DNA from: an uncultured Chloroflexota bacterium | GTDB lineage: Bacteria; Chloroflexota; Dehalococcoidia; CAUJGQ01 | NCBI GenBank assembly: GCA_937879875.1 | Contig: CALFMN010000007.1 | Coordinates: forward strand, 1-41,048 | Reading direction: 5' to 3' | Length of the DNA: 41,048 nt | In this document: piece by piece, positions 9,737 through 17,713 of the stretch | Layout of the letters: each line of letters opens with the position of its first letter | Position numbering within the stretch: position 1 is the stretch's first letter | The notes under the pieces: model-generated | What the model saw: only the letters and a program-made list of their open reading frames with translations | Told to the model about the DNA's origin: nothing | The model's database searches: none | Made by a program: the position numbers and the translations under genes

Positions 9737-9843
9737 GTCTGTTCCTCACTTCCCATTGCCAGCGAAGCGTGACGGTTCGTCCTGTTCGCCTGACGCCGCC
9801 GGTCCGGCAGAGAACCAGGCCGGCGGCGCTGTGCGCGGCTGTC

Positions 9844-10119
9844 CTACACGAACTTGATGATGATCGCGACCAGCAGGGCGTAGATACCGATCGCTTCGGC
9901 GAAGGCCAGGCCAAGGATCATGTTGGTCTGGATCGCCGGCCGCGCCTCCGGGTTGCGCCCGAGCGCTTCCATCGCCTTGGCCACCAAATTGCCGATGCCG
10001 AGCGCCGGCCCGATCGCGCCGATGCCGATGGCGATGCCGGCGCCGATGCTCTTCATGCCGTCATCGGAGATGTGGGTGGTATCCAGCAAAATCGCCATCA
10101 TCGCCGTCAAAAGGTGCAT
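9844..10119 (-). CDS. atpE: ATP synthase c subunit
   Basis: The 91-residue proteolipid forms the rotor ring. The ATG at 10119 follows a strong GGGAGGAGGGG ribosome binding region; upstream codons to 10203 are not family-like. The first membrane helix is glycine-rich (about 25-46), the polar loop is the conserved ALGRNPEA (52-59), and the second helix carries the ion-binding acid E75 in LAFAEAIGIY. There is no Gln in helix 1 and no Ser-Thr after the Glu, so the sodium-binding signature is absent and proton coupling is expected. A shorter version from Met22 is possible. Confidence 0.95.
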   Translation of the reverse strand: MHLLTAMMAILLDTTHISDDGMKSIGAGIAIGIGAIGPALGIGNLVAKAMEALGRNPEARPAIQTNMILGLAFAEAIGIYALLVAIIIKFV

Positions 10120-10236
10120 ATCCCCTCCTCCCAGGCTGGCCGCTCCGCGGCCATGTCCCAGGGATTCGTGCTGGCGTGGTGTTGCCCCACGCGGGCCGCG
10201 CACACCGTCGCGCGGTGCGCATCGCGCCGGGGATGC

Positions 10237-11244
10237 TCAGTGCGCCGCCGCTTCCGCACGCTCCCCGTGTGGTCCTTGCACCTGATGCGCCTCGTGCTCA
10301 CCCTCGTCGTGCGACTCAACGGCCATCACGGCGAAAACGAGGGTGAGCAGCGCAAAGACTGCCGCCTGAATGAAGCCCACGAACGTCTCCAGTCCGTAGA
10401 ACACGACCGGAAAGACGAACGGAGCAAGAAACGAGATGAAGGTGATCAACACGTCGCCGGCGAAGATGTTGCCGAAGAGACGGAAGGTGAAGCTGATGAT
10501 GCGGATCAACTCGCTGAGAAACTCCAGCAAGCCGACGAATACGTTGATCAGTGAGAATTTGGCGAACGGCGGGAAGGCGAAGAACTTGCCCAGGTACTTG
10601 AAGCCCAATGCCTGCAAACCCCACATCTCCACAAACAGCGCCGACCAGAGCGCGAGCGCCAGGGGGCTGTTGGCGTCGCTGTTCACGCTGCGCAGGTATG
10701 GTCGGAAGCCGGCCAGGTTCGGATCGCTTTCGTGCGAGGAGGTGGTCTGCTCGCCCTCTTTCACCTCGGCCGCGTGCGGCACGACGACCTTGATCGGCCC
10801 GGCGTCTTTCCAGACGAAGCCGGTCTCCTGGTGGTCGCCGCGGTGCGCGACGCCGATCGAGTTGACGATCGGCAACAGGCCGAAGTAGTTGCAGGAGACG
10901 ACGAACAGGAAGATCGTGGCGACGACGATGAAGAACTTGCGCCCGTTCTCCGGCCCGGCGATCTCTTCGACCACCGACAGCATCCACTCGACCAGCGCCT
11001 CGACGAAGTTGTAGAAGCCGGAGGGCACCAGCGACGCCTTGCGCGTGGCGATGAACGAGGCGATCGCGAGCACCGCGGTGACGATGTAGGCCGTGATGAT
11101 CGTGTTTGTGACGTTGAAGGGGCCGATGGCGAAGATCGTCTCCGCCTTGAGTGAGATGTCGGGCTGCGGCCCCGCGAGCACAAAGCCGACGACGATCGTC
11201 GCCAGCACGAAGAGGACGATCACCCATACCTTCGGATTGCGCAC
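10237..11244 (-). CDS. atpB: ATP synthase a subunit
   Basis: The membrane a subunit provides the proton half-channels of Fo. A GTG at 11244 with GGGAG 8-9 bases upstream gives 335 residues and starts just before the first membrane helix; the open frame continues to 11298. The essential Arg is about R255 in TFRLFGNIFAG. Compared with a typical ~270-residue a subunit there is an insertion of roughly 50 hydrophilic residues before FRPYLRSVNSDANSPLALALW, and a His- and Glu-rich tail after the last helix. It is the first gene of the atp operon; no atpI is seen upstream. Confidence 0.95.
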   Translation of the reverse strand: MRNPKVWVIVLFVLATIVVGFVLAGPQPDISLKAETIFAIGPFNVTNTIITAYIVTAVLAIASFIATRKASLVPSGFYNFVEALVEWMLSVVEEIAGPENGRKFFIVVATIFLFVVSCNYFGLLPIVNSIGVAHRGDHQETGFVWKDAGPIKVVVPHAAEVKEGEQTTSSHESDPNLAGFRPYLRSVNSDANSPLALALWSALFVEMWGLQALGFKYLGKFFAFPPFAKFSLINVFVGLLEFLSELIRIISFTFRLFGNIFAGDVLITFISFLAPFVFPVVFYGLETFVGFIQAAVFALLTLVFAVMAVESHDEGEHEAHQVQGPHGERAEAAAH

Positions 11245-11369
11245 GGGTTCTACTCCCGATCTCGCCGGCGTCCGCCGCCCCGACACAGTTGACGCCATCC
11301 TGCGCGCTGGCGGATGGCATCATGCTGAGCGGCCGGCCACCCATTCAGCGCCGGCCCGAGGCATTGCGA

Positions 11370-11398
11370 AACTTATCACAGACGATCGTGTGGAGCAA
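11370..11398 (-). promoter_or_regulatory. Candidate promoter of the atp operon
   Basis: Read on the minus strand, TTGCTC (11393-11398) and TAAGTT (11370-11375) are spaced by 17 bases. They lie after the DUF151 gene terminator and about 125 bases before atpB. The -10 match is only partial. Confidence 0.35.
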
Positions 11399-11421
11399 CC
11401 CCTGTGCAACGGACGTATGAC

Positions 11422-11449
11422 AAAACCGCCGGGGCATGCGCTCCGGCGG
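11422..11449 (-). terminator. Intrinsic terminator after the DUF151 gene
   Basis: On the minus strand the stem CCGCCGG/CCGGCGG (11443-11449 with 11426-11432) has a 10-base loop and is followed by TTTTG. It lies 28 bases past the stop codon of the DUF151 gene and would insulate the atp operon from it. Confidence 0.7.
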
Positions 11450-11476
11450 CATCGTACCGAACGGCGGTGCTACGCG

Positions 11477-12007
11477 CTACTTTCGGCGCTTGTCGAAGTC
11501 GTCCAGGTCGAGCCCTTCGATGAAGTCGCGGAAGGCGGACATACGCTCCAGCTCTTCCTCTTTGATCGGCGCCGTCATCTCCAGGGCGCCGGCCGCGCTC
11601 TCGTCTTCGCTGATCTTGACGCCGGCCTTATCGAGCACGCTCTCGTCGGCGTAGATCGGCACGCGGGCACGCACGGCCAGGGCGATCGCGTCGCTGGGGC
11701 GCGAGTCGATCTCGACCGACTTGCCGTTCACGTCCAGCACGATGCGGGCGTAGTAGGTATCGTTGGAGAGGTCGTTGACGACGACGGAGGAAACCTGGGC
11801 GCCGAGCGAGTCGATCACGGAGCGCAGCAGGTCATGCGTGAGCGGGCGCGGCACCTGCACGTCCTGCAGGCGGACGGCGATCGCATCGGCCTCGGCCGGG
11901 CCGATCCAGATCGGCAGATAGCGTTCGGCGTCTTTCTCTTTGAGGATGACGACGCGCTGGTAGTTCATCAGCGAGACGCGGATGCTTTCGATCGTCATCT
12001 CAACCAC
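11477..12007 (-). CDS. DUF151 bifunctional-nuclease domain protein
   Basis: A 176-residue DUF151/BFN-family protein. Family signatures are VSLMNYQRVVILKEKDAERYLPIWIGPAEADAIA (in two adjacent strands) and the DSRPSDAIALAVRARVPIY segment. A plant member has been described as a nuclease; the role in bacteria is unclear. The GTG at 12007 has GGGAGG seven bases upstream and is the best start; the ATG at 11998 is the alternative. The open frame to 12229 overlaps the DUF951 gene antisense-free on the same strand and is unlikely to be translated from there. The C-terminus is acidic and then basic (DLDDFDKRRK). Confidence 0.85.
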   Translation of the reverse strand: MVEMTIESIRVSLMNYQRVVILKEKDAERYLPIWIGPAEADAIAVRLQDVQVPRPLTHDLLRSVIDSLGAQVSSVVVNDLSNDTYYARIVLDVNGKSVEIDSRPSDAIALAVRARVPIYADESVLDKAGVKISEDESAAGALEMTAPIKEEELERMSAFRDFIEGLDLDDFDKRRK

Positions 12008-12161
12008 GGCCACGCCTCCCGACTCAATTTCAGTGTAGGCACGCGCTCGAAAACGTGTCAACGAATCATCCGGCGCAGCCAACGGCCGCTCCGAAACGCG
12101 CTGCCATGACTGTGCGCCACCGCCAGTGCGGCGCTGCGGTCCGGCCGGCGCTGCCTCATGG

Positions 12162-12413
12162 TTATGTATCGGCAGGTTTGCCGCTGGCGTTAAAGGGGTC
12201 GCGCGGATCGTAGGGGCCGCGTTCGACAAACGTCTTCAGCCGCCGGTCGAGCGTGCTGCGATCGAGCAGGACGCGATGGTTGCAGATCAGGCAGCGCAGG
12301 CCGATATCCGCGCCGAGCCGCACCACACGCCAGTCGCTGCCGCCGCAGGGGTGCGGTTTGCGCAGCCGTACGATGTCGTCCATGCGGTAGTCGATGGGCG
12401 GTTTCTGGGGCAC
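12162..12413 (-). CDS. DUF951 family protein
   Basis: A small 83-residue protein with the DUF951 signature: MDDIVRLRKPHPCGGSDWRV, then GADIGLRCLICNHRVLLDRS. Three Cys (one in HPCGG and a CLIC pair) could bind metal, and a DNA- or RNA-linked role has been supposed but not shown. It lies about 150 bp upstream of the DUF151 gene on the same strand. Starting at Met11 (12383) would still keep the domain. Its upstream side abuts the repeat at 12419-12709. Confidence 0.8.
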   Translation of the reverse strand: MPQKPPIDYRMDDIVRLRKPHPCGGSDWRVVRLGADIGLRCLICNHRVLLDRSTLDRRLKTFVERGPYDPRDPFNASGKPADT

Positions 12414-12418
12414 GCTGT

Positions 12419-12709
12419 GGCCCCCATCCTCTCTTCTCTCCTTCCCCCAATAATAGAGGAAGGAGACGATCCTGTAGCGAGCGTTCCGTCGCCGGCGCAG
12501 TTAACCCTGCTGCGGCGTGAAGCGTTGCGTGGCCACTGCGGTGAGACGATGCGCTGGGGATCGCGGCTTTCGCATCATGTGTCATGAGGGGCCGTTCACG
12601 AACGGCTCCTACCGAATGTTCGAGTAACCCGACGCCACCACGGATCGCTCCAGACGGGATCGCCCCTTTCCCCTATTATTGGGGGAAAGGGGACGGGGGA
12701 ATGGGGGCC
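12419..12709. repeat. Family B compound inverted repeat, copy 2
   Basis: Ends are ggcccccatcc and gggaatgggggcc. The left arm contains a ccttcc...ggaagg stem around cccaataatag; the right arm has cccctttcccc/ggggaaagggg around the inverse tattattg. The block gacgatcct...gcgttccg is shared with 5120-5281. A separate 16-bp hairpin, gccgttc-ac-gaacggc, sits at 12591-12606. The right arm starts a few bases past the LLM gene stop and could help end that transcript. No gene is credible in this 300-bp space. Confidence 0.7.
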
Positions 12710-12714
12710 GCCCG

Positions 12715-14004
12715 TTACGCCTTCGCCGCGATCTCGCGCAGGCGGCGCATGGCGAGGGCGCGGCGGCGGTTCGCCTCCGGCAGGGTCGAGACGTCGACCT
12801 CGGCCACGCTCAGGCCGTAGGCGCCGTAGGTCGGAATCTCGTCGTCCGCAAGCTCTTTCATGAACTCCTTGCGCCTGAACGCGGCCTCGATGTACGGCGC
12901 CAGGCCGGCCATCTTCGTGGCCACGCGTTCCTCTTCGCGCTCCTTGAACTCGGGCATGACTTCGGCGGCGAACAACTCCAGCGACTCGCAGATATGCTCG
13001 TGCTTGTTGTTGCCGCCTTGCTGGATGAAAACGGCCTGATCGACGCCGGCGTCCTGGAAGGCGCGCAGGTGCTCGCGCTGCTGCGCCGGCGTGCCGATGC
13101 CGCCCGTGCCTTCGCCCAGCGCGTCCACGCCCATCTCGTCGCGGACCTTGATGTATTTCTCCCAGATGTTCGTGCGGCCCGGCGTGTGCTGTCCGAAGGC
13201 GTAGTGATGGCCGAGCGCGAACTGGAAGAAGCGGAAGCCGTCGAGGCCTCGTCGCCGTGCCTCCTCCTCGTTGGGATGCACGGAGAAGCTCGTGACCATG
13301 GCGATGTTCGGGTTGACGGCGTGGCCGATCGGCACGCACTCGCGCTTGAACGTCTCGTAGTAGTCGTTCACCCAGTGGCGCGCCTCGGCCGGGTTGATGA
13401 AGGCGAAGGTGAGGGCGCCGATGCCGAGCTGTGCGGCGAGGTGGATCGTCTCGCGATTGGAGCATGCGACCCAGATCGGCGGGTGCGGCTTCTGCACCGG
13501 CTTCGGCACGACGTTGCGCACGGGCATGGAGAAGTATTTGCCCTGGAAGCCGGGATACGGGTCCATCGCCAGCATGTTGGCGACCTGCTCGACGGTTTCG
13601 CGCCACATCGCCCGGCGCTCGTTCGGGTCGACACCGTAGCCCTCAAGCTCGGCGCGCGAGGCGGACTCGCCGGTGCCGAACTCGGCGCGGCCGGCGCTGA
13701 CCAGATCGAGCGTGGCGATGCGCTCGGCCACGCGCGCCGGCGCGTTGTAGCCGGGCGGCATCAGCACGATGCCATGGCCGAGGCGGATGTTTTTGGTGCG
13801 CTGGCTGGCGGCGGCCAAAAAGACTTCGGGCGCCGACGAGTGGCTGTACTCCTCCAAAAAGTGGTGCTCGACCTCCCAGGCGTGGTCGATGCCGAGCCTG
13901 TCGGCCAACTCGACCTGCGAGAGGGCGTCCTGGAAGAGCTTCAGTTCGTCGCCGTCGTGCCAGGGTCGGGGCAGCTGGTGCTCGTAAAAGATTCCGAACT
14001 TCAT
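12715..14004 (-). CDS. LLM-class flavin-dependent oxidoreductase
   Basis: A luciferase-like monooxygenase-family protein of 429 residues from the ATG at 14004; a GTG two codons earlier (14010) is also possible. AAGGAG lies just upstream. The TIM-barrel N-terminus MKFGIFYEHQL, the EHHFLEEYSHSSAPEVFLAAASQRT stretch, IRLGHGIVLMPPGYNAPARVAERIATLD and FGTGES are typical. These enzymes use reduced FMN or F420; sequence does not tell which, nor the substrate. It is a single gene flanked by a repeat on each side (12419-12709 and 14070-14291). Confidence 0.88.
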   Translation of the reverse strand: MKFGIFYEHQLPRPWHDGDELKLFQDALSQVELADRLGIDHAWEVEHHFLEEYSHSSAPEVFLAAASQRTKNIRLGHGIVLMPPGYNAPARVAERIATLDLVSAGRAEFGTGESASRAELEGYGVDPNERRAMWRETVEQVANMLAMDPYPGFQGKYFSMPVRNVVPKPVQKPHPPIWVACSNRETIHLAAQLGIGALTFAFINPAEARHWVNDYYETFKRECVPIGHAVNPNIAMVTSFSVHPNEEEARRRGLDGFRFFQFALGHHYAFGQHTPGRTNIWEKYIKVRDEMGVDALGEGTGGIGTPAQQREHLRAFQDAGVDQAVFIQQGGNNKHEHICESLELFAAEVMPEFKEREEERVATKMAGLAPYIEAAFRRKEFMKELADDEIPTYGAYGLSVAEVDVSTLPEANRRRALAMRRLREIAAKA

Positions 14005-14069
14005 TCGCACACTTCTCCTTTACGGCCTCACTGTACCGGGCGGGGCGTGCCATGCGCCAGAGCGAATGC

Positions 14070-14291
14070 GGGGCACCTAACCCTGATTTCGCTGAAGCGA
14101 AATCTGTCCCTTCCCGACACGGGAAGGGTTCGGGGTGCGGATAGCCGGAAGTGCGGGAGACGAACTCTCCACCTGTCCCACAAGGACACTGCCGCCCCGC
14201 TGCCGTCGCACGGCGCTGGGAACGCTTCAGAAGTCCCTTTCCCGCCTCGGGAAGGGACAGACCTCGCTTGCGAGGTCAGGGTTAGGTGCCG
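14070..14291. repeat. Family A compound inverted repeat, copy 3
   Basis: Ends are ggggcacctaacc and ggttaggtgcc. The left hairpins are tttcgct-ga-agcgaaa and cccttcccg-aca-cgggaaggg; the right hairpin is acctcgc-tt-gcgaggt. The shared block gggaacgcttcagaagtccct lies towards the right. It occupies most of the space between the LLM gene and the divergent regulator gene. Confidence 0.8.
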
Positions 14292-14353
14292 CGGACGTGC
14301 GCCCAGGCCGCGAGTCTTGAGACCCGTGGCCGTTGCACTCTTTCGTCTGTATC

Positions 14354-14371
14354 ATTCAGTATATACTGAAT
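14354..14371. promoter_or_regulatory. 18-bp perfect palindrome, likely operator
   Basis: attcagtatatactgaat is a perfect 18-bp palindrome, 41 bases before the start of the GbsR/MarR-like regulator. It contains a -10-like TATACT at 14362-14367. Such sites fit dimeric winged-helix regulators, so autoregulation of the regulator-exporter operon is likely but inferred. Confidence 0.65.
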
Positions 14372-14412
14372 AAACGGACAGAAGTAAACTGGCCAACGGC
14401 GAGGTGTGGCTG

Positions 14413-14919
14413 ATGAGCGACGAGAGCGGGGTGGGGGCCAGCCTCGGCCGGTTCATCGAGCGGCTGGGGCTGTATTTCGAGGAGTTTGGGCTGCCGCGCA
14501 TCGCCGGGCGCTTGTTCGGGCTGCTGCTGGTTGCGGACACGCCGCTCTCGCTCGATCAGGTAGCCACCATGCTGCATGTCAGCCGCGCCTCGGTCAGCAC
14601 CAACGCGCGGCTGGTGGTGGCGACCGGGCTGGTCGAGCGGGTCAGCCTGCCCGGCGACCGCCGCGACTACTACGCCTTCAGCGGCCGCAGCTGGGACGCC
14701 CTCATCGAAACCGACGTGAGGGGCGCAGCTACCCTCCGGCAGTTCGCGGCCGACGCCCTCGCTGGACTCGGCACGGCCGAGGCCTCAGCGCGGCCGCGGC
14801 TTGAGGCTGCCGCCGACTTTCTCGACTTCTACACCCGGGAACTCGGGGCGATTCTTGCCCGCTGGCGGGCGCGTGCCTGCGAACCGGGCCAGCCGGCCGC
14901 CGAGCCACACCGCGACTGA
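14413..14919 (+). CDS. GbsR/MarR-family transcriptional regulator
   Basis: A 168-residue winged-helix regulator. RIAGRLFGLLLVADTPLSLDQVATMLHVSRASVSTNARLVVATGLVERVSLPGDRRDYYAF is a typical GbsR/MarR DNA-binding domain, with the recognition helix in SRASVSTNARLV and the wing around PGDRRDYYAF. The C-terminal half is helical and probably forms the dimer. The ATG at 14413 has GAGG eight bases upstream; a GTG at 14404 is in frame. It is followed 53 bp later by an ABC exporter, so it most likely controls that exporter through the palindrome at 14354-14371. Confidence 0.85.
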   Translation: MSDESGVGASLGRFIERLGLYFEEFGLPRIAGRLFGLLLVADTPLSLDQVATMLHVSRASVSTNARLVVATGLVERVSLPGDRRDYYAFSGRSWDALIETDVRGAATLRQFAADALAGLGTAEASARPRLEAAADFLDFYTRELGAILARWRARACEPGQPAAEPHRD

Positions 14920-14972
14920 CCAGGCAGCCGCGTCCAGCGGGCAACACCTGTCACCTGTCAAAGGAAACTGCC

Positions 14973-15911
14973 ATGACCGCGCATCCCGCCAGCAGCGCTG
15001 CTGCCGCGATCTGCACCGAGGGCCTGACCAAGCGTTACGGCCAGACGCTGGCCGTCGATCGGCTCGACCTCTGTGTGCCGCCGGGCGAAGTCTACGGTTT
15101 CCTCGGACCCAACGGCGCCGGCAAGACGACGACGATCCGCATGCTGCTCGGCCTGCACCGGCCCAGCGCGGGCAGCGCGGCGCTGTTCGGCATCGACGCC
15201 TGGCGCGACCCCGTGGCGGCGCACCGCCAGGCTGCCTACGTGTCCGGCGAGCCGACGCTGTGGCCGCAGCTCACTGCCGAGGAGACGCTCACCTTTCTCG
15301 CCCGCATGCACGGCTCCGTCGATGCCGACTACCGCCAGGCGCTGGTGCAGCGCTTCGAGCTGGAGCTGAACAAGAAGATCCGTGCCCTCTCCAAGGGCAA
15401 CCGCCAGAAAGTGCAACTGATCGCGGCGCTGGCGACCCGCGCCGGCCTGCTGATCCTCGACGAACCGACCAGCGGGCTCGACCCGCTGATGGAGGTCGCC
15501 TTTCGCGAGTCGGTGCGCGAGGCGAAGGCGCGCGGCCAGGCCGTCTTTCTCTCCTCGCACATTCTCAGCGAGGTCGAGGCGCTCTGCGACCGCGTCGGCA
15601 TTCTGCGCCAGGGCCGGCTCGTGGATGAAGGCACGCTCGACCAGTTGCGCCACCTGAGCGCGGAGACGATCGAGGTGACGTTCGCCGGCAAGGCGCCGGA
15701 GATCGCCTCGCTCGATGGCATCAAAATCGAGCGCGCCGGGGCGAATACGCTGCGCTGCGCCGTTTCCGGCAGCGTCGCGCCGTTACTCACGGCGCTCATG
15801 GGCGCCGCGAGCGGCGCGGGCACCGAGGTCGTGGCGTTGCGCAGCCGTGAACCGTCGCTCGAAGAGATCTTCCTGCACTACTACGGGGAGGCCGCCGATG
15901 GAAGCCGCTAA
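14973..15911 (+). CDS. ABC exporter ATP-binding subunit
   Basis: A 312-residue ABC ATPase of the multidrug/antibiotic exporter type. Walker A is GPNGAGKT (45-52), the signature is LSKGNRQK instead of LSGGQ (a common variant in this subfamily), Walker B is LLILDEPTSGLDPL, and the switch His is in LSSHILSEVE. A C-terminal domain of about 90 residues, ending EPSLEEIFLHYYGE, is typical of the DrrA/CcmA-like drug-export group. AAAGGAAA precedes the ATG. It overlaps the permease gene by 14 bases. The substrate is not predictable. Confidence 0.93.
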   Translation: MTAHPASSAAAAICTEGLTKRYGQTLAVDRLDLCVPPGEVYGFLGPNGAGKTTTIRMLLGLHRPSAGSAALFGIDAWRDPVAAHRQAAYVSGEPTLWPQLTAEETLTFLARMHGSVDADYRQALVQRFELELNKKIRALSKGNRQKVQLIAALATRAGLLILDEPTSGLDPLMEVAFRESVREAKARGQAVFLSSHILSEVEALCDRVGILRQGRLVDEGTLDQLRHLSAETIEVTFAGKAPEIASLDGIKIERAGANTLRCAVSGSVAPLLTALMGAASGAGTEVVALRSREPSLEEIFLHYYGEAADGSR

Positions 15912-17487
15912 GGCGCTGGCCCTGCGCACATTCGCCGATGCCCGCGTGCGCATGATCAGCTTCGCGCTGCTGTTCTTCGGCTACGCCCTCGCCAACGCCG
16001 CCGGCTACAAAAAGGCGTATCCGACGCTCGCCGACCGGCTGGGCTTCGCACAGAGCTTCGGCAACAACAGCGCCGTACGGCTTTTCTACGGCACACCGCA
16101 CCATCTGGAGACGCTGGGCGGCTACGCGAGCTGGCGCGTCGGCGGGATCGCATCGCTGGCCGCCGCCTTCTTCGGCGCCTTCGCCGCCGTGCGCGCCCTG
16201 CGCAGCGAAGAGGAGACGGGCAGGTTCGAGCTTGTCGCCAGCGGCGCGATCACCCGGCGCGCGGCCTTCGTGGCGCGCCTTGCCGCGATCGGCGCCACGA
16301 TCGTCGTGCTCTGGCTCGCGGCCTTGCTCGGTTTGGCCGCCGGCGGGCTGCCGGCTGGCGGCTCCGCCTACCTCGCGCTGGCGATCGTCAGTGTCGCCGC
16401 GGTCTACGCCGGCATCGGTGCGCTGGCGAGCCAGCTCATTCCCTCCGGCGCGGGTGCCCTCGAACTGGCCGGCGCAGTGCTGGGCCTCGACCTTCTGCTG
16501 CGCGTCGTCGCGGACACGGCCAACCACCCCGGCCTGCACTGGCTGATGCCGCTGGGCTGGGTAGAAGAGCTGCGGGCGTTCACCGGTGCGCGGCCGTTGG
16601 TGCTGCTGCTGCCGCTGGCCGCCAGCGTGGCGCTGCTGCTGATCGCGCTGGCGATCGAACGCCGCCGCGATATCGGTGTTGCCGTGTTCGCTCCCCACGA
16701 CACGGCAGGCAGACCGCGCCTGCTGCTGCTGCGCTCGCCGGGACTGCTGGCGCTGCGGTCGCAGGCGCTCAGCCTGACGGTCTGGGCGGCGGCGGCGGGC
16801 GGCTTCGCCCTTGTCCTCGGCGTCCTCGCCCAAACGGTGGCCACGTCGAACCTGCCGGCCAACCTGCGCCAGCAGCTCGACAAGTTCGGCGGCGGCAGGC
16901 TCGAAACGGCGGCCAGCGTGATCGGCCTCTACTTCCTCTTCTTCGTGCTCGCCATCGCCCTCTTCTGCTGCAGCCAGATCGGCGCCGCCCGCGGCGAGGA
17001 AGCCGAAGGGCGGCTGGAGACGCTGTTTGCCCTGCCCCAAAGCCGCAGCGCCTGGCTGGCGGGCCGGCTCGGGCTCGCCGTCGCCGGCGCGGCGCTGATT
17101 GCTATCGTCGCCGGCCTCGGCACCGCGATCGGCGCGGCCGCGGCGGGCGCCGATCTCTCGTTCCTGCGGCTGATCGAGGCGGGTCTCAACACCCTGCCCG
17201 CGAGCCTGCTCGTCCTCGGCGTCGGTGCATTGCTCGTGGCCGTGGCGCCGCGCCTCGGTGTCGGCGCCGCCTACGGACTGGTCAGCCTCGCCTTCCTCTG
17301 GGAGCTGGCCGGCGGCCTGCTGGGCGTGCCGGGCTGGCTGCTCGGCATCTCGCCCTTCCATCAGATCGGGCTGGTTCCGGCCGCATCGTTCCGCGCCGGC
17401 CCGGCCCTGGTCATGCTTGCGATCGGCGCCGCCGCCGCAGCCGCCGCGCTGACCCGCTTCCGCGGGCGCGACCTCGTCGGCGCCTGA
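15898..17487 (+). CDS. ABC exporter permease, ABC-2 type
   Basis: A 529-residue integral membrane protein with about twelve hydrophobic segments in two similar halves. It resembles the large permeases found with antibiotic (tetronasin-type) exporters. The ATG at 15898 (MEAAKALALRTFADARVRM) overlaps the end of the ATPase gene; the open frame further upstream is a shadow of that gene. Each half has a charged cytoplasmic loop with an ExR-rich coupling region (RSEEETGRFELVASGAITR and GEEAEGRLETLFALP). It forms an operon with the regulator and the ATPase. Confidence 0.88.
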   Translation: MEAAKALALRTFADARVRMISFALLFFGYALANAAGYKKAYPTLADRLGFAQSFGNNSAVRLFYGTPHHLETLGGYASWRVGGIASLAAAFFGAFAAVRALRSEEETGRFELVASGAITRRAAFVARLAAIGATIVVLWLAALLGLAAGGLPAGGSAYLALAIVSVAAVYAGIGALASQLIPSGAGALELAGAVLGLDLLLRVVADTANHPGLHWLMPLGWVEELRAFTGARPLVLLLPLAASVALLLIALAIERRRDIGVAVFAPHDTAGRPRLLLLRSPGLLALRSQALSLTVWAAAAGGFALVLGVLAQTVATSNLPANLRQQLDKFGGGRLETAASVIGLYFLFFVLAIALFCCSQIGAARGEEAEGRLETLFALPQSRSAWLAGRLGLAVAGAALIAIVAGLGTAIGAAAAGADLSFLRLIEAGLNTLPASLLVLGVGALLVAVAPRLGVGAAYGLVSLAFLWELAGGLLGVPGWLLGISPFHQIGLVPAASFRAGPALVMLAIGAAAAAAALTRFRGRDLVGA

Positions 17488-17592
17488 TCGGCGGCGCAAG
17501 TCCGCGCAGCGCTGCATACGACGGAGCGCCTCTCAAACCCGGCATCAGAAGACATCAGAGATAGGAGAGATAGGAAGGAAGGCAGGCAGACG

Positions 17593-17705
17593 ATGGTGAT
17601 GCGCGTCCTGAAGCTCGGCGGCTACGGCACGGTCATGCGGAAGCCGTCGTCGCCAGCTACCGCGGCGTCCTTGACGGGCGACACCCCCGGCACGAACCCT
17701 GAATG
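17593..17705 (+). pseudogene. Possible 5' fragment of a Rossmann-fold dehydrogenase gene
   Basis: A strong ribosome binding region (AGGAAGGAAGG) precedes ATG codons at 17593 and 17599. Translation from the second gives MRVLKLGGYGTV, the nucleotide-binding start of saccharopine-dehydrogenase-like proteins. After about 12 codons, reading must move by one base to continue plausibly as EAVVASYRGVLDG, and then it stops. This looks like a remnant with a frameshift, cut off near the 3' end of the PAP2 gene. The match is short, so chance similarity is possible. Confidence 0.4.
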
Positions 17706-17713
17706 CCGATGCG

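Noticed and set aside
12679..14373. Open frame of 564 codons antisense to the LLM gene
   Set aside because: No recognisable domain and it runs through the family A repeat; the LLM gene explains the region.
15796..17517. Open frame of 573 codons antisense to the exporter permease
   Set aside because: Low-complexity Gln/Ala/Arg composition; the permease has clear membrane helices on the plus strand.
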